The translations under genes and the position numbers were made by a program. From Pollenia angustigena (lineage: Eukaryota; Arthropoda; Insecta; Diptera; Polleniidae): a DNA stretch of 64,000 nt. This document shows, piece by piece, positions 23,228 through 33,859 of this stretch; position 1 is the first letter of the stretch, and every line of letters begins with the position of its first letter. A model generated the notes under the pieces. It saw only the letters and a program-made list of their open reading frames with translations, was not told the origin of the DNA and did not search any database. The stretch is taken from contig OV884056.1 in NCBI GenBank assembly GCA_930367215.1, forward strand, positions 236,211,127-236,275,126, read 5' to 3'.

Positions 23228-23668
23228 ATAATTAGGGCGTTAATAAAAAAGTAGAAATGAAAATATTTTTAGTAGAATGTCGTTGAGGATATTTTCAGTG
23301 TACGACTTGGGAACTTTTGTAATAATTTATCTATTTCACTCTGTTTTAACTACACTTGTAATCCAAATTTACCCCTCTATCATCATCATCGGCAGGTGAA
23401 CACTTTATAGCAACTAAAATAGATTTTAAAACACACTAAAGTTGAGTCTATACTCTGCATACTGAAAACAACTGAGACTACTGCCAATATTATTATTTTT
23501 ATTCAGTTATGACTAGAAAAAAATAGTTTGAAATGCTTACAATAACGGTGGCATAATAAACAAATTTGTTTGTATATTATTCAATTTAAACTAATCGGTC
23601 GGCTAAGCAACACGTCAATAAAAGTTAAATTTAAATTCGAAAAAGCCGATAAAAAAATATACACCAAA
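23228..23668 (+). promoter_or_regulatory. Presumed upstream region of the phospholipase A2 gene
   Basis: No gene. ATTCAGTT at 23501-23508 resembles the arthropod initiator TCAGT, 165 bp before the chosen ATG, but no firm TATA or DPE is visible. Assignment rests only on position. Confidence 0.25.
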
Positions 23669-24204
23669 ATGTTTAATTTAAATTTTAAAGGATGTCTAAT
23701 TAGTTACTTTATAATAATAAATTTCTATGTCAATTTTTGTGTGCAAAGTGAATATTTATATAAACAAACTATAAATCCGAACACACCCTCGATAATACAA
23801 ACCATAATGCAAGATATGCATCAAGCATTTTGCTCGATAACCAATAATACACAAGTCTTTAGACAAATGTATGATTTTGAAATGGCAAAAACGGATACTT
23901 CAACGTTACTTTTCAAATTACCGAATAGTGAAGAGAATCCTAAAACGGAAATGCTAATGTTAATGAATCGTCGTGAATTTTACGCTCCAACTTTTCCGAA
24001 TCTCACGCAATCGTATATAACTTTAAGGCGCTTAAAAATGTCTAAAACTCTATTTACGGAAATTATGGACTTAAATATAATGAAGCTATTGAAATTGGAA
24101 ATGCAAAACTTTGTACAGGCATATGTTAACGACCCGTGGACTGATATGGGCTTGGATGGATGGAAGGGTGATATAACAGATTCAAAAGTGCCCACAAATA
24201 ATAA
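23669..24204 (+). CDS. Phospholipase A2 gene, exon 1 (signal peptide and N-terminal extension)
   Basis: The ATG at 23669 has a fly-like context (CCAAAATG) and is followed by a signal peptide: FNLNFKGCLISYFIIINFYV, then NFCVQS. The frame is open upstream, but starting here exposes the signal sequence at the N-terminus. The mature part is a helical, charged region of about 150 residues (IIQTIMQDMHQAFC, FRQMYDFEMAKTD, NRREFYAPTFPNLTQ, WTDMGLDGWKGDI) with no domain known to me. The exon ends AATAATAA before GTAATG, leaving two bases of a codon (phase 2), which matches exon 2. If read through, a stop follows at once, so a stand-alone secreted protein of 179 aa is the alternative. The phase match and the need of exons 2-3 for a secreted start favour a single gene. 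Confidence 0.65.
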
Positions 24205-24504
24205 GTAATGAATTTTTTTTAAGTTATCAGTCCAGAAAACTTATTATCTTACTATAATATAACATTTATGCAATCGAGCAAAGATTAACTATTATTATTT
24301 TCGATACGTTTTTTATACATATTACCATATTTAAATTCTAATCTTTTAGTTAATAATTTTTTTTTTAAATTTCGAAATAGTTAGCTTAAACTTTTAAACA
24401 TTTAGGCGGAATATAACTGATGAAGACGTTATCTGTGCGCCATAACCACTTTTAAAAGAACAGTCAGACTTTAGATCTTATGAATATTACACATACAACC
24501 ATTT

Positions 24505-24737
24505 CACAGAGTACAATTCCGTTCGGAAACGAAATTTATTCCGTACTTTGGTGCTTCAGAAAATGATGAAAAAATTTTTCGGAATGAAACCATTTTTAAT
24601 AAGATTCTGTATGACGATTGTTTTCATGAGTGAAATGGGAGTTTTCTGTATCTGAAAGGCCAAAAAACTATTAAAGTACACTCTATATCAATAAACAAAT
24701 ATGTTTTCTTCGATTCCGAACGGAATTGTACTCTGTG
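24505..24737. mobile_element. 233-bp palindromic MITE in phospholipase intron 1
   Basis: CACAGAGTACAATTCCGTTC at the left is mirrored by GAACGGAATTGTACTCTGTG at the right. No clear target duplication. Confidence 0.75.
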
Positions 24738-24945
24738 ACATGGCTGATAATATGGCTACACATCATATGGTCTCCATACAAAAAATTTAATTTTCACGAA
24801 AATTTACCAAAATGGAGAAAAAATGGACATTTATTACAAAAAATTTAAATTGCTTTATTGATGTTATTAATTGCTTATTTTCAATTATTTATATGAAATT
24901 GCTTTTTTGAAAAGTCGGAAATTGTTTTTGATAATCAGCGACAAC

Positions 24946-25911
24946 TTAAAACAAGTATTGCTTCTCCTCTTCGTTCATGCACAATATTTTATTGTACTCA
25001 TCCATAATTTTCACGCCTCTTTCGGCGGTGTCGTTAACAACTTGAATTTTCTCAACAACTTTCAATGTTCGCTGATAATCTTCTCGCTGTGACCAAGTTT
25101 CCGGTGGGTATCGAATAAATTCATGCGGCAAGTTGAAGCGTTTGAAAAAGTTTTTTGTTTTCGAAGTTACGAAAGCACTCACGCCATTCAAAAAAATTGC
25201 TCATTTACTTCTGCAAAACTAACGTTAATTTTTTTCTTGCTACGGATAGCATCTTCAACATCGTCAGAGCCATCGGAGCTTTAGTCGTCATTTTCTTCTT
25301 CTCCATTTACTTATTCCCCATCATCTGCACAAATAATAGCCAACATTTTTCGTTTATGGCACACAAAACTTCTGATTCAAAGAAGGCGAGGGCTATAGCC
25401 TCATCCGCCAGATACTACAAATGTCTGATAAACTTTGTTACCAATGATTTCAACAAATTCTTATCCAAGTCTGCGTATGAGTGAAGTGCTTTAAAAAAAA
25501 ATCCTGATTCGGAGCTTTGAAAGCTTCAGAGCAGCCATACCAGACTTTTACGTATAGACGAACAATAAACACGCAGACATCTCGAATTCCACCCAATTGT
25601 GGTTTTTCCAGTTTAAATTGAGCTCTGAACATAAATATTTTTAAAGAATAAATTGCCTTTGACATCCATCGAGCGTGGTGAATGGGTATGAGTTCTTTGA
25701 ACTTATATTCACCCAAATCACCGCCAAGGAATATAACAACCAGTTCCTTATAGTCGGTCCTCCTCTTGGTGCGCTTTTGTTTAAATTTCTCCACTCCTGG
25801 TACGATTGCAGACTTGTCTCGCGTCGGAATTCGAGCTTTATCCCAGAAAACGAGTTTAAGAGTACGAGTGTGGAAAAATAATACGCCAAGAACTTCTTTA
25901 TTAGACGACAA
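24946..25911 (-). pseudogene. Broken transposon-like gene of unknown class
   Basis: Two open pieces on the minus strand belong to one insect repeat-protein family by my recollection. The upstream piece (25911-25450) has ELVVIFLGGD, PIHHARWMSKAIYSLKIFMF and FIVRLYVKVWYGC. The downstream piece (25191-24946) has LPHEFIRYPPETWSQREDY and VVNDTAERGVKIMDEYN. Between them the reading is interrupted by several stops and frame changes, including an acidic patch of D and E residues. Such proteins are widespread and multicopy in insects, which suggests a DNA-transposon origin, but I cannot assign a superfamily and see no DDE triad. It lies antisense within intron 1 of the phospholipase gene. Confidence 0.5.
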
Positions 25912-26338
25912 TTTTGATCCCGAGAGCTGGGGAATAACCTTTCAAATAATTGTTAGACTGTTGCGATCTCAAATTAGTTCTTGTTGTAGATTATGCCATT
26001 GAAAATCAAATCAGATTTTAGGTTTAAGCGTTTTATTTTTACTTTTACTCAACTTTTCCACGGCTTATGTAAACAACACACGTCTAAACTGTAATGCTGT
26101 TTCAAAAAAACTGAATTACGAAAGTTTTCAGAATGACAATAAATAGTTTTTTTAAGATCATACTTATATGTATGTAGGTAGTGCATTTTAATGAATATGT
26201 CTAATTTTTTATTAGGGTGAAGAAGAGCTTAGTGTGGGCCAGGCGCGGATCCTGCTTGAGCCTTAGGGGGGGGCGGGGAAATTTTTATATGATACAAAAA
26301 AGTAAAAAATTTGTTTTTAAAAGTTTATTAAAAACAAT

Positions 26339-26740
26339 AGTTGCGTTCGAGAACACAAAAGTTTTTACTATTTTTTACTAAACTTTACTGCATTTTACGA
26401 AATTGCGTTCGAGTACACAAAATGCAGTAAATGAGAACATAAATTGAGAGCGAAAAGTGGCAGTTCTTGTCTAAGTATTTACAAATTTTAACTGCAGAAA
26501 TTTTTGCAGTAAAATTTAGTAAATCAAAAAAACATATGTTTCAAACGGTAAACAAACAAATAAAAAGCATACAAATTGTGAAAAAATTGTTAAATAAAAG
26601 AAAAGTTGAAATAAAAATTAAACCAAAACAAAAATTGAATAAATTTTAATTAATTAAACTTGTTTGTGAAGCATTTTTTTGGCTAAATACAAACTTTTGA
26701 ATTTTTTTGTGATGTTAATTTTTTAGAATTGTAAAAGTGT
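26339..26740 (-). repeat. Inverted copy of 18838-19243, uninterrupted at the 936-bp element site
   Basis: Read on the minus strand it matches 18838-19243 closely (GTTCGAGAACACAAAAG, AACATATGTTT, GTAAACAAACAAA). Near 26730 the sequence continues smoothly where the other copy is split by the 936-bp element, so this is the pre-insertion state. Confidence 0.8.
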
Positions 26741-26760
26741 GAAGTATTTGGGTACTTAAG

Positions 26761-26942
26761 TGTTGGCAATAGCCAAAAATATACTATCACTAATCTGGCA
26801 ACGCCAGACAATTTGAATTAAACGCTTTTTATGTTGTTTTCCTTTTTGTTAGTTAGTTCTTATTTATACCTTGAATAATAAACATCGTTAATTGAACTCT
26901 TATGCGTTTTACTTATAATTGTACAAAGGTGCAATCGTAACA
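26761..26942 (+). repeat. 5' LTR of a gypsy-type retrotransposon
   Basis: The 182-bp segment starts TGTTGGCAATAGCC and ends GCAATCGTAACA (TGTT...AACA). It contains AATAAA at 26877-26882 and is followed at once by GTGGCGACGAGGAT, a plausible tRNA primer-binding site. No 3' LTR exists in the window. Confidence 0.8.
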
Positions 26943-26992
26943 GTGGCGACGAGGATTGTTTTTTTTCGAACTTACATTAATTGAAAGAAAAG

Positions 26993-28805
26993 ATGAATAA
27001 CACACTGGAAAGTGTTGTGACCAAAATTTTGGTTCAACAAAATGAAGCTGCAGCGCGTCAACAAAGCCTAATCGAATCTCTTGCCGGCATTCTGCAGTCA
27101 TCAAATGGAGCAAACACATCACAACTAGCCACAAATGCCGGACAGGAACAACTAATGGATGTATTATCCAAAAGTATTAATGAATTTCGTCATGATCCGG
27201 AATCAAATTTATATTTTTCAAATTGGTACAGCCGTCATGAGGTGCTTTTCTTGGAAGATACCAAGGCACTTGGCGATTCATCGAAAGTTCGTCTTATTCT
27301 GAGAAAACTAAACCAACAAGTATATGACCGTTATGCTGACTTCTTATTGCCTAGGAAACCACATGACCTTAAATTTAATGACACCCTAACTACACTCACT
27401 GCATTGTTTGATCGTCAGGAGTCTCTTTTTAATGCCCGGTACAATTGTCTTAGAAATGTTAAGGATGAAAACGAGGACTTTATTTCGTATGCTGGAAGGG
27501 TTAACAGGTTATGTGAACGTTTTCATAGCAATCAAATGACCCCACAACAATTTAAATGCCTTATGTTTATTATCGGTTTGCAATCACCCATTTACATGGA
27601 GAATCGTAGTAAATTGATATCCATGTTGGATAGCAACGCGGATATTACGTTGGAAAAATTAACAACTGAGGTGCAACGAATGATGGTAATTAAAAATGAT
27701 GCAAGCCTTGTGGAAAAACCAACACCTCAAGTGAATGCGGTGTCTTTTAAGAAGGTGCAAAACAAACATATTGGGATCGACGTACAGTCCGGGGAGCATG
27801 CTGGTAAGACAAAATACGATGGACCAACACGTCCATGCTGGCAGTGTGGATCAATGCACTATGTCAAAGATTGTTCGTATACACAACACAAATGCGAAGA
27901 ATGCGGCAAGGTAGGTCACAAAAACGGATATTGCGGGTGTTTTCGGACACTTAATTCACCGAAACACAACAAAACAAGGCATGCGTCGTACAAACAACCA
28001 CAGCATGGCAACGAAAAACGTAACAGTGACAAATGGCGTACAAATGTTGTTGCAGCTACACCAACACAACCACACATAGTAAAGGCAATTCATAACCATG
28101 CAGAACGGCGCAAATTCATGACAATAAAAATAGCAGACAAACAATTAAAACTCCAATTGGATACAGCAGCTGATGTAACGATTATTTCAAAATCAAATTG
28201 GATTCTTATAGGTAGACCAAAATTACAGCCATGTATGCAGAGGGCAGCAGATGCTTCGAATAATCAAATACCTATAATCGGCGAATTTACAACGGAAATA
28301 CGACACAACGATGAAAATCAAATTGGAACATTATACGTGACAGAACTGAATGGCTTAAATGTATTCGGTACGGATTTGATTGATAAATTCAACTATTGGG
28401 ACAAAAATTTGAACTTTATTTGTAATTCTATATCGGCATCAGAGGAGAAACAAGTTATTTTTAATGAAATTAAAAAACAGTTTCCCGAAGTTCTTGAGGA
28501 CAGAACTGGACATTGCACAAAGTTTAAATTAACACTTCAGGTGAAACAAAATTCGGTACCCGTATTTAAACCAAAACGACCAGTACCTTATGCAACACTT
28601 CAATTGGTTGAAGTTGAATTGAATAGATTAGAATCTGAAGGCGTTATTACTTCCATTACACATTCTGAGTGGGCAGCACCAATAGTAGTGGTACGTAAGC
28701 CAAACAACAAAATACGAATCTGTGGCGACTACTCAACGGGCTTGAATCATTGTATGGAACCTAATTTGTATCCATTACCACATGCAGACGAAATTTTTGC
28801 TAAAA
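26993..28805 (+). pseudogene. Gypsy-type gag-pol, truncated within reverse transcriptase
   Basis: One continuous frame encodes gag and the start of pol. From the N-terminus: a gag region with NLYFSNWYSRHEVLF and DRQESLFNARYNCLRNVKDE; two zinc knuckles at about residues 282-310, one CX2CX3HX4C (CWQCGSMHYVKDC) and one CX2CX4HX4C (CEECGKVGHKNGYC); a retropepsin motif LDTAADVTII at about residue 388; and the first third of reverse transcriptase (EGVITSITHSEWAAPIVVV, KIRICGDYSTGLN, YPLPHADEIFAKM). It ends abruptly where an unrelated inverted-repeat sequence begins; RT catalytic YxDD, RNase H and integrase are missing. The unusual knuckle and domain order suggest the CsRn1/Kabuki clade of Ty3/gypsy. 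Inactive. Confidence 0.88.
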
Positions 28806-29665
28806 TGACATGTTTCGATCGCAACCACTCGATCTCCTCAGATGGATTTGCCGTCTTACACTCGCAGCCATCGACGACTGCTGACGTCAATAGTCAAACA
28901 TCAATCCTTAAACCAAATTGTATTTTAACATTTGGTAGATCGAAATTTGCTTTCCTGAATGATTATCGATTTTAACTGATTTTACATGTTTTTTCCTTAC
29001 TTCTGTTTTTTCGTACTTTTGTCAAGAATTTTTCTTGAAGTCCAAGTACATTTTTTGTTTTTTCATTTTGTCTTTCTCTTTTCTGTTGACCTTTTTCAGC
29101 ACAACTTGAAGGACAAATGATACATAGAGCTCGTGCCTTAGCTTTAACAATAATTAGTATTGTGGTTATTTTGTTGAACTATTTATGGTTTTTAATCCAA
29201 ATTTTTAATATTTTTAATTAGGCTTAAGTTCATGAAATTTAATTTTCATTAAATTATTCTTATGAAGAAAGGAATTTTACAACATGAAAATCAATTAAAA
29301 TTGTTATTGATAATCTTTCATTCTTGACGTGGCTCGGGCTCGAACCCTGGCCGGCAGGTTACCATGACATGTTTCGATCGCAACCACTCGATATCCTCAG
29401 ATGGATTTGCCGTCTTACACTCGCAGCCATCGACGACTGCTGACGTCACTAGTCAAACATCAATCCTTAAACCAAATTGTATTTTAACATTTGGTAGATC
29501 GAAATTTGCTTTCCTGAATGATTACGAAAAAACAGAAGTAAAGGAAAAAACATGTAAAATCAATTAAAATGGATAATCATTCAGGAAAGCAAATTTCGAT
29601 CTACCAAATGTTAAAATACAATTTGGTTTAAGGATTGATGTTTGACCACAATACTAATTATTGAT
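28806..29665. mobile_element. Rearranged inverted-repeat element inside gypsy pol
   Basis: The segment starting CATGTTTCGATCGCAACCAC is present at 28808-28967 and again directly at 29366-29524, while its end appears inverted at 29572-29650. The stretch after CCTGAATGATT is itself inverted between the two copies (TTACATGTTTTTTCC against GGAAAAAACATGTAA), as is TAATTAGTATTGTGG. On the minus strand GGTTCGAGCCC near 29340 with ATATCGAGTGG upstream resembles Pol III B and A boxes. A foldback or SINE-derived element is likely; limits are approximate. Confidence 0.55.
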
Positions 29666-29670
29666 ACTAG

Positions 29671-30540
29671 GTTAGGTTAGGTTAATTGGGCAGCCGTCAC
29701 GAAGACGACTCACTTGGGTCCTTATAGCGGTCCCTTTGTGATACCCCTAGCCAGTGACAAGGGTCAGCCAGTATCCACCAGACTATTCACCAGAGGTCAC
29801 TGCAGTCTCGAACCACCCCGATTCCCTGCCATAGAGTCCTGGCCATCAAACAGGTATGCTCCCCCTGCCATCTCCCCTGAGCCCTTCTGTACGACTCCCG
29901 TCTGATGAGAGTCCTGCAGCGAGCCATTGAAGTGCCAATCAGGCCGTCGACGAACATGTCGTCCAAGAGACAGCCTTGTTTGGCCAGACTGTCCGCAGTA
30001 TGGTTGCCCAGGAGCCCACTGTGTCCTGGTACCCATGTCAGCGTTACACTGGAATGTTTCGCGATCTCATTTAGAGACATCCGGCATTCCACTGTTAACA
30101 TAGATGTCGTAAAGACACCAGCCAGAGCTGCAATGGCAGCCTTGCTGTCCGTAAATATACATATATCCCTCGATATACGATAGTACTTCAGCCAGTTTGC
30201 CGCCCGCTTTATGGCAGAGATTTCCGCCTGCAGCACGCTACTGCCATCTGGCAGCCTAAAAGATACCCTGAGGTCCAATTCCTCGATAAAGAAACCTCCA
30301 CCCACTCTGTCGCCCATCCTGGAACCATCGGTGTAGACCCGTAGGGTCGGTTCCAGAGATCGCGTATTATCGAGCAGCTCATCATAGTTACCATGATGAA
30401 CCGTGAACAAAGCACCGAAAAAGGGTTCCGGAGTGCAATAGTCCAGCCCCGCTAGGTCGTATGACGCGTGAAGCGTGACCCTGGCATGACCATAGTTCCG
30501 CGTAGACCATAGGCCCATAGACCATAGGCCCGATACTACC
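29671..30540 (-). mobile_element. 5'-truncated LINE with RNase H domain (R1/LOA/I group)
   Basis: The minus-strand frame ending at 29787 encodes an RNase H domain: VYTDGSRMGDRVGGGFF, then LQAEISAIKRAANW, IFTDSKAAIAAL and VPGHSGLLGNHTADSLAKQG, the four catalytic acidic regions of the fold. RNase H after RT is found in R1, LOA and I-type LINEs. Everything upstream of it (endonuclease, RT) is absent, a typical 5' truncation. The 3' end reaches a short tail of AACCTAACCT repeats at about 29671-29690. It is inserted into the hAT transposase at about 30540. Confidence 0.8.
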
Positions 30541-31163
30541 TTTTCACTGAAATATTTTTCCAAAGCTTCTACTATATGATGGACACTTGTTGCAAAGTGT
30601 AAAATTGAGTCGTGACGGTCCACCCATCTTGGCTCGCATAATGTAGAGTTTGGCTCCCAAAAACTTTGCGAAAACTGCGTTTCCCTTGGGCTGATTATTT
30701 TTAAAAAATTTTGTCGTTTCTTTAAAAAAAGATACAACTTTTTGTATTAATGGCACTTTATTGCTTTTAGAATTTGAGTTGTTTGATTTATGAGAATAAC
30801 AAGGCGTTTGTTTCGCATTTGTCGCGGTTTCCATAATTTTTTAACAGCTCCATTTTCTGCTGACATCAGAGGACACTAATCTGTTCCAACTACTACACAA
30901 TTTTTTAGGTCAAGACCAAAATTTGTCAAAGCTATAAGAACTATTGATGATAGTGCCTTCGCATTAATTGACACATCAACGTCTTCAATATCCTTTGAAG
31001 CCTCTTCAAATGAGTTTACAACAAAGTCAATCAATTCTTCCCTAACAAATTTTTGTTGTATGCTGATATATTTTAAAGAAAAGGAAATCTGGCTTTTCCC
31101 CGGCAAATCCGAGCTTTCGTCAAAAATTATCGAATAGAATTTTGATTCATATAACAAATACAT
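30541..31163 (-). pseudogene. hAT transposase remnant (DUF4371-like)
   Basis: The minus strand encodes FYSIIFDESSDLPGKSQISF, LNFGLDLKNCVVVGTD-like residues and, after frame changes, ENGAVKKLW, LVILIN and CEPRWVDRHDSILHF with FATSVHHIVEALEKY. These match the middle of hAT/DUF4371 transposases (first catalytic Asp in the FDESSD region). Several frameshifts and the LINE insertion after LEKYFSEK destroy it; the C-terminal dimerisation domain is not visible. Confidence 0.75.
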
Positions 31164-31445
31164 ACATTAATATTGCATATACTTTGGCATATAAATAATT
31201 CAACCGCACCGCACGCATTATCAAGTTAAACGTTTAGTCTTTGGCTATAGATGGCACCTGCTGGGATTGAATGTAGAATAATAAGTATTTGAATACGGTA
31301 AACTAGATGTTTCATTGGAAATATCTAATAAATAACTATTAGGATTAAGATTTGGATACTTATTGAAATTTCGTTAAAGATTCAATTAAAAAAAAAACAA
31401 AAAAAAACCTGGCTGGGATTTCCAAAAATATAGTACATTTAAAAA

Positions 31446-31974
31446 CAAGTAAGAAAGTATAGTCGGTCAAGCCCGACCATATGATACCCTACACCACAGT
31501 ATTTAAAAACACATCATGCTTATGTGTCCATATAAATATAGATTTATCTATGTTTATAAACTTCATGAAAATCGGTTTGAAAGTTTGTGAGAGGCAGAAA
31601 TTGCCCCCTGCCTCCCCTTGTGGTCCTATTTTTTAAAAACTGTATAGCTAATGTGTCCCTATGGATATGGATCTATCTATGTTTTAAATTTCATTAAAAT
31701 CGGTTTGAGAGACAGAAATCGCCCCTATCTCCCCTCGTGATCCTATATTAAAAAAATGCATACATTTTGTGTCTATATAGATAAGGTTCTATCTATGTTT
31801 TTAATTTCATTTAAATCGGTTTGATAGTTTCTGAGAGGAAGAAATTTCCCCCTATCTTCCTTCGTGGTCCTACGATTCGGCCCATTTTCAATAGGCTTGG
31901 TCCTTGTGCCAATAAGAACCAACGACCCAAATTTCATCAAATTATCCTGTACTTTGCGCACAAGGTTACAAGGA

Positions 31975-32007
<33 letters not shown>

Positions 32008-32150
32008 TGCCAGCCTGCCAGCCAGCCGGACGGACATTGTTAGTTCGACTCAGAAAGTTATTCTAAGATGATCGGTATATTTTAAGGCGTTACACACATC
32101 AGCACAAATGCATAATACCCTCTCCACTATTGTGGTGTGGGTATAAAAAT
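31446..32150 (+). repeat. Dispersed fly repeat with about 125-bp internal units and (CAGC)n tract
   Basis: It starts AAGTAAGAAAGTATAGTCGG with CAAGCCCGACCATATGATAC. Three internal units (near 31520, 31650 and 31768) share ATCTATGTTT, AAATCGGTTTG and GAGGCAGAAATTGCCCCC. A (CCAG)n microsatellite follows (31977-32030), then GGACGGACAT and a TGGTGTGGGTATAAAAATAT end. Fragments lie at 1965-2135 and 22331-22620. I recognise the layout from fly genomes but cannot name the class. Confidence 0.7.
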
Positions 32151-32237
32151 ATTATTATTGGGAATTCTTGACATATTTTTAAAAGTTAGAGGTGGGGGAA
32201 TTTCCTTATTACCCCCCAATCTGCGCCTGGTGTGGGA

Positions 32238-33185
32238 CAACCGCATGTTACATAATAAAAATAATAAAGTACCTTTTTTAACCAATTATTACTAATAATT
32301 ATAAAAATAAGCCACCTGCAAATTTTCACTTCTATTTAACTTCTATCTCTCCACCCACATTTTAAAGCAAATGTCATAAAATAATAAATAAACTGGTTTT
32401 TCGAAGAATGACCATAAAATATTTCCACCTGGTTAAAAAAACTTGTCTCTGGGGCACCTGATATTTTGACAACAAAAATCAAATTAAGTATTACGTGCGA
32501 ATTACAGTATCGAAAGGTATAAAATGATAGTTGGGTTTGTAACATACCGTCGAAAAGTTAATTTGACTAGTTTCTCTGCATAAGTTTTATTTTTTGAGGT
32601 TTTAGAAACCTCTTTTTAAGGTGGTTCTCTCATAAGTCCACCATTTGTTAACCAATTTGAACATTTTTTGCTTTAAGTGGATTGGATTACATCCTAATTG
32701 GTACCGTTTTTTTAATCTTGGACTTTATGTCCGTCTGGCTGTCGGTCCGTCTATTCTAGAGTAGATTTTCGAGAAAATTAAATTTTTTGTATGGGGACCA
32801 TATGAAGGGTTGGTGAGCAATATTGGGGATGCAAAAAAATGGGGGTTGCTCATACATTTTACATCTCTAGATGTGACTCCTCAGTGGTTAGACTTTTAAA
32901 ATGTTTTAATGCAGAACAAAGGAATTCCTAAATATCTATTATATTTGGTCATTCATTGGACAAAAAAAATTTACCGAATTTTTATTCATTAAAAATACAG
33001 TTTTTGACCCTTTTTTACGCGGTTTAGCTCACGGGAGATTATCGCTAGATCCGAAATATTTTAAGAACCACAATACCAAGTATTTTGTGAATCATCATAA
33101 AAATGTCAGTTGATTTTCGGTGGGAACAACTTTAATTTTTTTGCCCAAATTATGTGAGTCGGTCTAATGTACATACATATATATG
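32238..33185. other. Intronic sequence without recognisable genes
   Basis: Within phospholipase intron 1. No coding potential or clear element; AT-rich with a CTGGCTGTCGGTCCGTC motif near 32730. Confidence 0.4.
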
Positions 33186-33548
33186 GTCACCTAAAACACA
33201 AAAGGGCCTATGTAACATTTTGAAAATTTTACAGGAAGAGCAAACAACTATTTAATATGATAAATTACAATAAACTATTTATAATTAATTTTACTTCTTT
33301 TTTTCATCTAAAACTTACCAGATGTTTTGGGAATTAAAAATTTTGAATTTTATACAAACTGCTAGTTAGGTCTTTTAGCGTTTATCGTATAATCTTTTGA
33401 AAACAGGGCCGTTTGTGTTTTGTCTATAAAATCGTTAATGTTGGTCAAAATTGTTTGTGTATATCTGTGTTGATGCAGTACATCAGAATTAATGAAAAAT
33501 TCAATTTTTAATTTTTTGTTTGTTAGGGCCTTTTGCGTTTTAGGTGAC
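33186..33548. mobile_element. 363-bp MITE upstream of phospholipase exon 2
   Basis: GTCACCTAAAACACAAAAGG at the left is mirrored by CCTTTTGCGTTTTAGGTGAC at the right; a related GGTCTTTTAGCG core lies at 33370. It ends about 100 bp before the exon 2 acceptor. Confidence 0.7.
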
Positions 33549-33646
33549 GATATGTATATCCAATTAAAAATAATTTTACTATTTTTTTTTAACATTGCAC
33601 TAACATTAAATTATTAAATCTATTACCTTTATATAATTTTTATTAG

Positions 33647-33859
33647 ATACTCAACAACAACGAACGCAAATGATTATCCCCATGCTGACATAAGCAAAGA
33701 TTTAAATAATGGACAAGGAAATGAATTTTTTCAAGATATTGACACCAATACGATAATGGAGAAAGCTGAAGAATTAGAATTAAGAAAAGAAATGGATCAA
33801 AATGTATTTATAGCCAGAGCTAATGATCCTTTTGGCTATTCTACTAAGTGGCAAATAAG
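33647..33859 (+). CDS. Phospholipase A2 gene, exon 2
   Basis: A 213-nt exon bounded by TTTTTATTAG and GTAAAAC. Only one frame is open, and it needs two bases from the previous exon and leaves two for the next (phase 2 to phase 2), matching exons 1 and 3 exactly. It encodes an acidic linker of about 70 residues (DISKDLNNGQGNEFF, MEKAEELELRKEMDQN, ARANDPFGYSTKWQI), without cysteines, consistent with a pro-region before the catalytic domain. Codon use is unlike the surrounding repeats. Confidence 0.65.

Larger units (their letters stand above)
26240..32229 (-). mobile_element. 6-kb hAT transposon with nested insertions
   Basis: The left end CAGGCGCGGATC and the right end (reverse complement CAGGCGCAGATT) are terminal inverted repeats. 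GTGTGGGC at 26232-26239 and GTGTGGGA at 32230-32237 form the 8-bp target duplication expected for hAT. Its own transposase remnant lies on the minus strand at 30541-31163. The remainder consists of later insertions: a TIR-element piece (26339-26740), a gypsy-type retrotransposon (26761-28805), an inverted-repeat element (28806-29665), a LINE fragment (29671-30540) and a dispersed repeat (31446-32150). Confidence 0.8.

Noticed and set aside
29671..29695. GGTTAGGTTAGGTT run resembling insect telomeric (TTAGG)n
   Set aside because: Only about three units, directly at the 3' end of a LINE fragment; it is that element's tail, and flies lack TTAGG telomeres.
31977..32030. CRISPR-like array or coding repeat in the (CCAG)n tract
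   Set aside because: Uniform 4-bp microsatellite without spacers, within a dispersed repeat.
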